DNA of 64,000 nt from Pseudomonas koreensis (lineage in GTDB: Bacteria; Pseudomonadota; Gammaproteobacteria; Pseudomonadales; Pseudomonadaceae). This document shows, one piece after another, positions 1-6,605 of this stretch. The position numbers were made by a program, and so were the translations under genes. How positions within the stretch are numbered: position 1 is the first letter of the stretch; each line of letters begins with the position of its first letter. The stretch lies in assembly GCF_012986595.1 (NCBI RefSeq), contig NZ_JAAQYM010000001.1:372001-436000 (forward strand). Direction: 5' to 3'. The notes under the pieces are model-generated. The model saw only the letters and a program-made list of their open reading frames with translations. It did not search any database and was not told where the DNA came from.

Positions 1-466
1 TTTTCAAGAAGCCACCAGGAAAGCGCTTGAAGTCCTGCCTTTGCTGAAGCTTGCGGCTGCGCAGGTCGACTTTCTTGCGCAGCCGTGGCGTGGCTTCGAT
101 CATCGGTTCGAGCTTTTCGCCGACGTACTGTTTGGCCGCTTCGGCTTTGGGGAACAGCACCAGGATCGGCGATGGGTCAATGTCGATCCATTTGCCCAGG
201 GCGTTTCCCAGCACGCCAGAAGTCCAAGCAACCTGCGCCGATTTGCGTCCGACGATCTCGCTAACAGCGGGATCGTCCAGTGCTTCCAACGGCCCACCGG
301 GCCAGATCAGGTGAGGTGTCACATCAAAGCGATATTTGCCGGGGCGTGCTGCTTCTTCCGGTGCGAGCCAGCGGTACTTGTCCGCCCACTCGATAATGCT
401 CATGCGGGGCGGCGGTGCCCACTTGCGGCAGGCGCCGCGCAGCGCTTTAGTCGCCGTCTTCCTCAA
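1..466 (-). CDS. Phage terminase large subunit (GpA family), N-terminal part
   Basis: This is the start of the ATP-driven DNA packaging motor subunit; the gene runs off the window at position 1. The visible part reads about 155 codons and includes MSIIEWADKYRWL, then a segment with WPGGPLEAL and VGRKSAQVAWT, as in the N-terminus of GpA-type terminases just before the Walker A region. The start is uncertain: TTG at 466 follows a good GGAGGG ribosome site and overlaps the small subunit gene by 20 bases, while the first ATG is at 403. It sits directly after the small subunit gene on the same strand, the usual cos-type packaging order. Confidence 0.85.
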   Translation of the reverse strand, partial: MRKTATKALRGACRKWAPPPRMSIIEWADKYRWLAPEEAARPGKYRFDVTPHLIWPGGPLEALDDPAVSEIVGRKSAQVAWTSGVLGNALGKWIDIDPSPILVLFPKAEAAKQYVGEKLEPMIEATPRLRKKVDLRSRKLQQRQDFKRFPGGFLK

Positions 467-971
467 GGCCCTCCGAATCGTCCGGTTCGTCAGAATATCC
501 ATCTGACGGGGCATCATCCTTGTCATAGTCAGAAAGCCTCCTCAGGATGGCTTCAATAGGGTCGCGAATGAGCTGCTCGTCAACTTCCACGTCGTAGCGC
601 GCCGACAATTCGGCGGCTAACGCGTCCGGAAAGGAATTGAGCAGCTCCACTTTGGCAGCGGTGATCATGGCTTCGAAACGCTCGACCAGATCAGCCGCAA
701 TCACAACCTCGCCCAGATCCTTGGCCATCGCGAGTTCTTCGCGGTCGGCACGGATCCGGTCGAGCCGGTCGCGTGAAGATTCTTTTTTGCCGTTGAGTGC
801 GGCCTGGTGCATCAGCCACTGAATGACGGCTTCGGTGTCGTATTGGTTTTCGTTGCCCCGACCGAGGCCGAACTCGGTCACAGGCATACCGTCGTTCTGC
901 CATCGGGTCAGGGTGCGTTCATCACGGCCGACGATCTCGCTCAAGTCAGCCTTGCTAACTGTCCTGCCCAT
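447..971 (-). CDS. Phage terminase small subunit (Nu1-like)
   Basis: This 174-residue protein probably recognises the phage packaging site and loads the large subunit. The N-terminus (about residues 1-55) reads as a winged-helix DNA-binding domain of the Nu1 type (SKADLSEIVGRDERTLTRW, then GMPV). A charged helical middle follows (DRLDRIRADREELAMAKD), and the tail from about residue 150 is very acidic (DDSEGLEEDGD). It is followed with overlap by the large terminase gene and preceded by a holin gene, a normal late-operon order. Function rests on the domain pattern and this context. Confidence 0.85.
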   Translation of the reverse strand: MGRTVSKADLSEIVGRDERTLTRWQNDGMPVTEFGLGRGNENQYDTEAVIQWLMHQAALNGKKESSRDRLDRIRADREELAMAKDLGEVVIAADLVERFEAMITAAKVELLNSFPDALAAELSARYDVEVDEQLIRDPIEAILRRLSDYDKDDAPSDGYSDEPDDSEGLEEDGD

Positions 972-1106
972 ATCTAACCCTTTGAAAAGACGGACATCCC
1001 TGCCAAATTCTTAGCTGCAGAGATCCCGCGAGTTCGCTAACCCGTGTAGGGGGCGGCCTTCGGGGAGGACCCGGAAAAAGCCGGCGCCCCGCTCCGCCCC
1101 CGCCTC

Positions 1107-1445
1107 TTAGGTGCGATCGGTCGATGACGACTCGGAAAGGCCAAGCCGCTTGGCAGCCCAGCGTTCGTACAACCCAATGGCAACATCGGCGCCGGCCATT
1201 GCCGTGAGGCAACCCAACGCGCCCGCCGTCCAGATCGTCATGCCGGCAGCAATCATCAACATCATCGCCGTCACGCCGCAGACAATGCAGGCACCCGACC
1301 GAAGCGCGAGCCTGCGCAACAACGCCCAGCCCCGCGCCCCGTCCTTGTCTGCCCGCCACATCTCCCCCGATACGCCACCGACCAGAGCCAGGACGATCAC
1401 TAACCAGATCGGCATTTCTGCCAGTGCTTGTTGCTCGCTTGTCAT
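1107..1445 (-). CDS. Phage holin family protein
   Basis: This 112-residue membrane protein probably forms the inner-membrane lesion that times lysis. Three hydrophobic segments can be read: about residues 12-27 (IWLVIVLALVGGVSG), 50-70 (SGACIVCGVTAMMLMIAAGM) and 72-92 (WTAGALGCLTAMAGADVAIG). The C-terminus is short and charged. A basic loop (RADKDGARGWALLRR) separates the first two segments. It looks like the class of phage holins with an MPIWLV...GEMWR start. It lies between the late control region and the terminase genes. No endolysin gene is visible beside it, so the lysis enzyme must be encoded elsewhere in the prophage. Confidence 0.75.
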   Translation of the reverse strand: MTSEQQALAEMPIWLVIVLALVGGVSGEMWRADKDGARGWALLRRLALRSGACIVCGVTAMMLMIAAGMTIWTAGALGCLTAMAGADVAIGLYERWAAKRLGLSESSSTDRT

Positions 1446-1973
1446 CGCCTACTCCATGAACGCAAAAACCCGGCGCAATGGCCGGGTTTGGTGGTGTGGT
1501 GCCTGCCGCTCTCTGCGGTCGCACCTATCGAAGATGACTACTTTTTACAGGTCGATTCCGGTGGCAGCAACCCTGTTTTAATGCCACCCGGTGAATAAGT
1601 GGGTAACGCAGGGTGAACGCCTAGCGAATGTCGGTGAATACACCACCACGGCAATCTGTTGTAGCGGTGGTGTCCCATACGTCCCACTTTTCAGAATCGA
1701 AGTGGGACGCCTGAGAACGCCTAAATTCGGGGCTTCGCCCCACTGTCCTACTTATCTTTCTCTTTTCTCGTGTAAAGGAAGAATTTTAAAGAACACGCGT
1801 TCGCGCGTAAGCGCGTAGTGCTCGCCCGCTACGCTCACACGGGCGGTAGGCACTTCTAGGCGGGACGGTGGGACAGCCCAACAACGACAAGGCCCGCACC
1901 TGTCCCACTGCATCAAAACGCGGCGAGACAAGACGGGCCAGTGGGACAACCACAACCGGAGCGCTGCCTGGGG
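1446..1973. promoter_or_regulatory. Late control region of the prophage (Q-pR'-tR' position)
   Basis: These 528 bases hold no convincing gene. They lie between the Q-position gene and the holin, where lambda keeps its late promoter and early terminator. Two kinds of signal are visible: a terminator hairpin just upstream of the holin (1462-1489) and at least six copies of a TGTCCCAC-type word in both orientations (1671, 1681, 1702, 1868, 1901, 1941). Two of these form a perfect 9-base inverted repeat at 1681-1689 / 1700-1708. No promoter hexamers were assigned with confidence. Regulation by antitermination is inferred from position. Confidence 0.5.
1462..1489 (-). terminator. Intrinsic terminator upstream of the late genes
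   Basis: A 9-base-pair stem (AAACCCGGC / GCCGGGTTT) with a 6-base loop is followed, reading on the minus strand, by a run of five T. It would stop minus-strand transcripts before the holin and terminase genes unless they are antiterminated, the arrangement expected for a Q-dependent tR'-like site. Confidence 0.75.
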
Positions 1974-2375
1974 TCACGCAGCCGCCCCCATCAGCACCCA
2001 GTAGATCTGCAGATGGGCATCATGCAAACGCTGGTAGTACGTGTCGCGGCCACAACCGCAGTGGGCATACCGCAGGCGCATATCCACATCGAGCGTGCAG
2101 TAATGCTCACGCACCACCGTCACCAGCTCTGGCGCGAGGTGCTTGGTCACGATCAGTTCGATGTCCAACGAACTCTCCAGCGGCGCCCGGAAAGCACGCC
2201 GCCCCCTGATCAGTTGCCCATTGCTCTCCATCATCATCGCAACCATGTTCCCCCCAGCAAGCCCCCCTTTCGAATGTTCTGAATGCAGCTCCTGCGCCCA
2301 CAACCGAAGCAGCGAATCGATCTCCTTAATCAAAGCAAGGCTCCTCGAACTCCACTCGCTGCAACGCCGATGCAC
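1974..2375 (-). CDS. Phage protein at the antiterminator Q position
   Basis: This protein is up to 133 residues long. It is not recognised with certainty. It has a helical N-terminus (ALIKEIDSLLRLWAQEL), a central ESSLDIELIVTKHLAPELVTVVREHY segment, and a C-terminal piece DMRLRYAHCGCGRDTYYQRLHDAHLQIYWVL. The last part resembles the sigma-region-4-like end of phage antiterminator Q proteins and short phage regulators. Its place, after the replication gene and before the late control region and lysis gene, is that of Q. The first ATG overlaps the primase gene by 50 bases, so the true start may be internal. Its role is inferred mainly from position. Confidence 0.55.
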   Translation of the reverse strand: MHRRCSEWSSRSLALIKEIDSLLRLWAQELHSEHSKGGLAGGNMVAMMMESNGQLIRGRRAFRAPLESSLDIELIVTKHLAPELVTVVREHYCTLDVDMRLRYAHCGCGRDTYYQRLHDAHLQIYWVLMGAAA

Positions 2376-4542
2376 CGCCCCACCCTGCCGGCTTCTTGTA
2401 AGCCCAAGGCCGCTGGCCGCTCTTCGCCAAAGCAGGCAACCGCACGCGCCGCCAGCCCAACCGATGCATGATCGCGCCGACGCGCATCTGCTCCGGCTTG
2501 CCCCAGTGCCCGAAGTCCAACTTCAACGCACTGGTGAGCACGTCACTGCCGGTGGTGGTCTCGCCGATCTGCGACTCCTCGAGCCAGGTCAGAATCGGCC
2601 CTTCCCATTCATCCACCACGAAGCGCTCGTCCTGCTCCTCGCCGAACATTGCCGCCTCATCCAGCGTCACCCACCAGAGGTCGCCCGCGTCGTAGCAGAA
2701 CACCGCCTCGGCCCACAGCTGATCGCGCATCAAACGCAACAATTCTAGATCCACCTTGGTACATGCGACCGGCCAGTAACGCCGGTTGCCGGTGGCGTCC
2801 TTCAGGTACTCGTCTTGGTTGGTGGTGCCCACGAAAACACACTGGCGTGGCACGTCCATTGTTCTGCGGCCGTAGCTCTCGCGGTAAGTGTCGGTGGACG
2901 CCGAAAAGAACTGCTTGGCCTTCGTACTCTCAGCCTTGTTGAAGCTGTCCAGCTCGCCCAGCTCGACAATCCACTTGCCTCGGATCGCCTGAAACCCGTC
3001 CTTGTCGCCCAGCGCAAACGGCGTGTCCATGAACCACTCGCCGCCGAGAATGCTCATCGCCGTCGACTTACCAGCGCCCTGCGCACCTTCCAGAATCATC
3101 ACCGAGTCAGCCTTGCAGCCGGGCTTCATTACCCGTGCTACAGCCGATAGCATCCAGCGCTTGCCAACCTTTGCCGAATAATCTGTCGCCTTCACGCCCA
3201 TGACATCGGTAAGCCAACTTTCAAGCCGAGGCACCTGATCCCACTGCAGCTTGCGCAGGTACTGCCTCACTGGATGAAACGCATGGTCATGCGCAACCAC
3301 ACTCACCGCCTCGATCACATGCGAGGCCTTGACCCGCAAGTTGTACTGCTGCGCGAGCCACTTCATCACCCTCACATCATCAATGTCCGCCCAATCGCCC
3401 GTGCCGCCGCCATAAGGCGCCGCACGCAGCTTCACGATCTTCGAACTGAATGCGCTGTAGCTGATCACCCCGGCCCAACGCTCATCGTTGGCCAGGATCA
3501 ACTCGACGTTCTGCATGTGCGCAATCAGCGCGCCGCTTTCGCTACGGGCTAGCAGATCCTTCCAACCACCAGCAGCCGGCGGCTTGACCACCGCCAACAC
3601 CTGACGGCGCACAGCCTCCAAACCTTCCGCAACATGCAGATCGTTGAAGTCGGTCCACTTGGCTTCCCGCTCACTGGAAAAGATCGGCGCGACCACCTGG
3701 CCGCCGACAATCAACGCCGCGTTGTTGGCTTTCTCTTCACCGGGGTTCCACGCGTCGCCATTCGGCTTCGTGGTCTTCCAGTCATCATCTCGGCAGACGA
3801 TCAGCGGGCAACCGGCGAAACGCTCGCGCATGGCCTTGCAAACCACCAGCAAATTGCCCGCGTCAAACGCAACGGCCACGGTGAGTGAGGTGGCCATATG
3901 CAGACTTGCGCCGGTCGCGTAACCCTCACACACCAGCACCGGCTCGCCCGGATCCGGGTGCGGCCCTATCAGATGGAAAGCGCCCTCCTTCGACATGCCG
4001 TAAGGCCAGTAGGACTTGTCTCGGCCGGTATCCTCTTGCTTGGTCGGAAACACCACCTGCAGGCCAACAATCTCGTCGCGCACATTGCTCATCGGCACCA
4101 GAAACGCACCAGAGCGCGGCGCGTATCGAACGCCGAAGCCAACGATCTGCTTGCGATCCAGATAGTCGCTACGGCCCTTCTCCGGCATGCGCTTGAACAT
4201 ACCGGCCGCTCGCTTGGCCGCACGACGTGCCGCGTTTGCAGAGATCTCAGCCGCCCGGCGCTTCGCCTCTTCCTGTCGAGCGCGCATAACCTCGCGCTCT
4301 TCAGGCGACATCCGCCCGGCCTTGATCTTGATCTTCTGCGACTCACCCGAACGCCAGTCACCGAACGCACCGAAGATCAGCGTCTCGCCTTTCTCCGTGC
4401 GTTGTTCATGGACGACATACCAACCATTCTTTTCCTTGCCCTTGTCCTGCGAAGTCTTACACCGGGTCAGCTTGCCAAACACCAGCGGCTGCGCAGGCTC
4501 AAGGCCGTAGTCCGCGAATTGCCCCAACACTTCATCGAGCAT
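2326..4542 (-). CDS. TOPRIM primase fused to VapE-like P-loop helicase
   Basis: This 738-residue protein probably initiates phage DNA replication. Residues 1-120 form a DUF-like N-terminus with a basic helical linker (about 80-115). A TOPRIM-type domain follows, with VCEGYATG near 204-211 and an acidic CRDDDW near 250-255. The C-terminal half is a virulence-associated-E-like ATPase with Walker A GAQGAGKS at 486-493, an ELGELDSF segment near 527-534 in the Walker B region and GTTNQDEYLKD further on. The same two-domain design occurs in many Pseudomonas prophages. It lies between a zinc-finger regulator (11-base overlap) and the Q-position gene in the early operon. Primase activity is inferred. 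Confidence 0.85.
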   Translation of the reverse strand: MLDEVLGQFADYGLEPAQPLVFGKLTRCKTSQDKGKEKNGWYVVHEQRTEKGETLIFGAFGDWRSGESQKIKIKAGRMSPEEREVMRARQEEAKRRAAEISANAARRAAKRAAGMFKRMPEKGRSDYLDRKQIVGFGVRYAPRSGAFLVPMSNVRDEIVGLQVVFPTKQEDTGRDKSYWPYGMSKEGAFHLIGPHPDPGEPVLVCEGYATGASLHMATSLTVAVAFDAGNLLVVCKAMRERFAGCPLIVCRDDDWKTTKPNGDAWNPGEEKANNAALIVGGQVVAPIFSSEREAKWTDFNDLHVAEGLEAVRRQVLAVVKPPAAGGWKDLLARSESGALIAHMQNVELILANDERWAGVISYSAFSSKIVKLRAAPYGGGTGDWADIDDVRVMKWLAQQYNLRVKASHVIEAVSVVAHDHAFHPVRQYLRKLQWDQVPRLESWLTDVMGVKATDYSAKVGKRWMLSAVARVMKPGCKADSVMILEGAQGAGKSTAMSILGGEWFMDTPFALGDKDGFQAIRGKWIVELGELDSFNKAESTKAKQFFSASTDTYRESYGRRTMDVPRQCVFVGTTNQDEYLKDATGNRRYWPVACTKVDLELLRLMRDQLWAEAVFCYDAGDLWWVTLDEAAMFGEEQDERFVVDEWEGPILTWLEESQIGETTTGSDVLTSALKLDFGHWGKPEQMRVGAIMHRLGWRRVRLPALAKSGQRPWAYKKPAGWGGASALQRVEFEEPCFD

Positions 4543-4759
4543 GGATGGCCTCCATGATCTCCTCGACCTCCTGGCAGCTCACGCATTGCGTGCAGCCAGG
4601 AACAGCTAAACGTCGTCCCTCGGGGATTGGGCTGTCGCAGTTTTCACAGAATAGAAACGAATGCGCCGCCAATGCAGGTTTAGCGGCGTTGCGTGCAGCG
4701 AGCGCCTGATCGATACGCTCTTGCACCAGGTCATTTGCGAAGTCAGCAATGTCAGCCAC
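4532..4759 (-). CDS. TraR/DksA-type C4 zinc-finger protein
   Basis: This 75-residue protein begins at GTG 4759. It carries a C4 zinc finger of the DksA/TraR class: two cysteines in FCENCDSPIPEGRR, then CTQCVSC near the C-terminus. An N-terminal helix contains ADFANDLVQERIDQAL. TraR-like proteins bind the RNA polymerase secondary channel and imitate DksA with ppGpp, so it may shift host transcription during phage growth. It overlaps the CII-like gene before it by 8 bases and the primase gene after it by 11 bases, indicating translational coupling. A longer upstream reading in this frame is only a shadow of the CII-like gene. Confidence 0.8.
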   Translation of the reverse strand: MADIADFANDLVQERIDQALAARNAAKPALAAHSFLFCENCDSPIPEGRRLAVPGCTQCVSCQEVEEIMEAIHAR

Positions 4760-5270
4760 GATCAACACCCCGCGTCGTCTGGTTGACATACGTGGCGCGG
4801 TTGAACAAACCCAACAGCCCTTGAATGCCTCGAAACACCTGCAGGCGAATCGCGGCCAGTTCTTCATCAGAAACCACACCATCGCCAATGCTCTTGGCCC
4901 AGGTATCCGCCAGATCCGCGACTTGTCGGAAGTACTCGGCAATCCCCGTGGTCAACGTCTCGGGCATATCGTTGGTGTACGCCTCCGCCAGTTCCTGCCA
5001 AGTCGTGTCACCGACCAACGCATGCACCGCATCCAGAATGCGGCGATCCTTGGTCAACTCCAGAATCTCGCCGAACTCTTGAATATTCACCGTGTGACTT
5101 GGGTGGGTTGGGGACAGCTTGTGTTGCAGCGTGGTCGCATTACGGCCGGTGGTGGCGGCGATGGCTGCGGCGCCGCCGGGGTAGTCCCGCGCGGCATGGT
5201 AAAGCGCGAGATCGAGCGGCAAAACTTCCCGCTGCGCCCGCTCAACAGAACTCAGAGCGATACGGCTCAT
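4752..5270 (-). CDS. CII-like phage regulatory protein (CP76 family)
   Basis: This 172-residue protein belongs to the phage regulatory CII family. The N-terminal part has ALYHAARDYPGGAAAIAATTGRNATTLQHKLSP, a helix-turn-helix of the kind that binds DNA as an oligomer, followed by HTVNIQEFGEILELTKD. The rest is helical and acidic (DMPETLTTGIAEYFRQVADLADTWAKSI). In relatives, CII promotes establishment of lysogeny by activating repressor and integrase promoters. Here it follows cro on the same strand, as in lambda and P2-like phages. Targets cannot be read from the sequence. Confidence 0.8.
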   Translation of the reverse strand: MSRIALSSVERAQREVLPLDLALYHAARDYPGGAAAIAATTGRNATTLQHKLSPTHPSHTVNIQEFGEILELTKDRRILDAVHALVGDTTWQELAEAYTNDMPETLTTGIAEYFRQVADLADTWAKSIGDGVVSDEELAAIRLQVFRGIQGLLGLFNRATYVNQTTRGVDRG

Positions 5271-5601
5271 GGCATTAATCCTTGTAAGTTGCCAGTGCCG
5301 CGCGACATGCAGTGGTGATACATTTGCCGCGTGGCTTGAAAGGGCCCAAACGCCGGCTAGATCTTAGGGATCGATACCGGCACCGTGCCGGGGCAAGCAA
5401 TCCGTTGCTCACCCCTGGCGCAACAGCTGCCAAATCTGTGGTGGAAGAGGCAGCAACACCAAGGCTTCCGAGCCCTGGAAAAGCGCGATAAAGGGAGGTG
5501 GTTGCATGTGGTGTGCCCGCCTACCTTTATCGCGACCCGACAGCGCTGTGGTGGTGCGTGCCGGGAGGAACTGGGCGGCCTGTGGGTCGCCTTTTTTCTG
5601 A
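5271..5601. promoter_or_regulatory. cro to CII-like gene leader region
   Basis: These 331 bases lie between the cro-like and CII-like genes and hold no convincing gene. The most striking structure is a perfect 11-base inverted repeat, CGCGATAAAGG at 5484-5494 and CCTTTATCGCG at 5524-5534, with a 29-base loop. On the minus-strand transcript it would form a stem in the leader ahead of the CII-like gene. No clear T-run follows, so attenuation or a nut-like antitermination site is possible but not shown. Confidence 0.4.
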
Positions 5602-5832
5602 CTATGCAGCTTTAGATGTAGCGTCTTCAGTGACTCCGAAATGCTCCAAGACCTCACCTAACGAGACAAACCCTTCACTCTCACGCGCCAAAGATTTGAT
5701 CAAAGAAACACTGGGATCCTTGCTCGCATATTTAACGTGAAGGCGCAGGTAGCTGACTGCTATCCGACAGCGCTGTGCGTAAGACGCCAGCTCATTCGAA
5801 TTCAAACGGTTTATGTATTCACGCAGTTTCAT
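5602..5832 (-). CDS. Cro-like phage regulator
   Basis: This 76-residue protein starts at ATG 5832 behind a strong GAGGAGGT ribosome site. The sequence MKLREYINRL, then ELASYAQRCRIAVSYLRLHV, fits a small helix-turn-helix of the Cro/YdaS type. It is transcribed divergently from the repressor and its promoter region contains the shared operator. It probably represses repressor synthesis to allow lytic growth. An upstream in-frame extension to 5898 would run over the operator and is unlikely to be translated. Confidence 0.8.
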   Translation of the reverse strand: MKLREYINRLNSNELASYAQRCRIAVSYLRLHVKYASKDPSVSLIKSLARESEGFVSLGEVLEHFGVTEDATSKAA

Positions 5833-5854
5833 TTCGATGTACCTCCTCGCCCCC

Positions 5855-5883
5855 AATTTAACCATTAAGGTTAATTTTTGCAA
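5855..5883 (-). promoter_or_regulatory. Promoter and operator of the cro operon (PR-like)
   Basis: Reading on the minus strand, a -35 TTGCAA (5883-5878) and a -10 TAAATT (5860-5855) are 17 bases apart. The spacer and -10 carry a perfect operator TTAACC-ATTAA-GGTTAA (5858-5874). A bound dimer would cover the promoter. The same arrangement recurs at 8053-8081. Confidence 0.75.
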
Positions 5884-5897
5884 CACCAGAATGGACA

Positions 5898-5914
5898 TTC
5901 ACCCATTAGGTTAA
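5898..5914. promoter_or_regulatory. Second repressor operator, near the repressor gene start
   Basis: TTCACC-CATTA-GGTTAA matches the TTAACC-N5-GGTTAA operator form with one weak arm. It lies 18 bases ahead of the repressor start codon, so occupancy could autoregulate the repressor. Identification is by comparison with the perfect sites at 5858 and 8061. Confidence 0.65.
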
Positions 5915-5932
5915 TCCGGCCAGAATCGGCTC

Positions 5933-6580
5933 ATGAAAATCTCAGATACCCGGCTCCAAAATTTCCGAAGAGTCTTGGCAGAGAAAAAGCTGCGCTTGAC
6001 TGATATCGCTGATCTCTTGGGCAAAGCTCCCGCCCAAGTAAGCGCCTTTGGCGGTAAAAACCCCTCCAAAGGCATTGGTGATCAAATCGCTCGAGAGATA
6101 GAGAAGGCACTCGATTTGCACAATGGATATCTCGACATGCCCTACGGCCTAGGAGAATTCAACAACGCGACAGTGCTAAGCCATACAGGACGTAAATTGC
6201 CAGTCATAGGTTCAATTGCCGCAGGAAGCTGGTGCGAATCTCATGGCAGCTTTGACCCTAGAGACGCAGAGGAATGGATCGATGCACCAGGGCCCGTTGG
6301 TCCCCGCGCGTTCATCCTCCGAGTAGAGGGTATGAGTATGGAACCAAAATTTATGCAGGGGGATAAGATAGTAATCGACCCTTCACTTGAGGCGTTACCT
6401 GGGCACTTTGTAGCCGCGAAGAGAAGCAGAGATCAAGCTGCAACTCTTAAACAGCTAAAACAAGAAGGTGGCGAGCAGTACTTGTATGCTCTCAACCCTG
6501 ACTGGCCTGAGCGAATCATTCGAATGACGGAAGAGTGGAGTATCTGCGGTAGAGCAAGATGGAAAATATCTGACTTATAG
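5933..6580 (+). CDS. Phage repressor, LexA-like S24 self-cleaving (cI type)
   Basis: This 215-residue lysogeny repressor has an N-terminal helix-turn-helix (about residues 5-60, with TDIADLLGKAPAQVSAF) and a C-terminal S24 peptidase domain. The expected cleavage bond is Ala97-Gly98 in SIAAGSW. The catalytic serine is Ser135 in VEGMSMEP and the lysine is Lys173 in TLKQL. RecA-stimulated self-cleavage would therefore induce the prophage after DNA damage. It diverges from the cro-like gene, and the TTAACC-N5-GGTTAA sites are its likely operators. An AT-rich gene follows 25 bases downstream and may share its transcript. Confidence 0.93.
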   Translation: MKISDTRLQNFRRVLAEKKLRLTDIADLLGKAPAQVSAFGGKNPSKGIGDQIAREIEKALDLHNGYLDMPYGLGEFNNATVLSHTGRKLPVIGSIAAGSWCESHGSFDPRDAEEWIDAPGPVGPRAFILRVEGMSMEPKFMQGDKIVIDPSLEALPGHFVAAKRSRDQAATLKQLKQEGGEQYLYALNPDWPERIIRMTEEWSICGRARWKISDL

Positions 6581-6597
6581 TTAACCAAAAAGGAATA
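6581..6597. promoter_or_regulatory. Possible degenerate operator ahead of the rex-position gene
   Basis: TTAACC-AAAAA-GGAATA keeps one perfect operator half and the GG of the other, in the 24-base gap between repressor and the next gene, overlapping that gene's ribosome site. It may be a weak repressor site or chance. Confidence 0.3.
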
Positions 6598-6605
6598 TTG
6601 ACTCA

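Noticed and set aside
955..1524. 189-codon minus-strand frame overlapping the holin region
   Set aside because: It overlaps the holin gene in another frame and reads as Arg/Gly-rich non-protein-like sequence.
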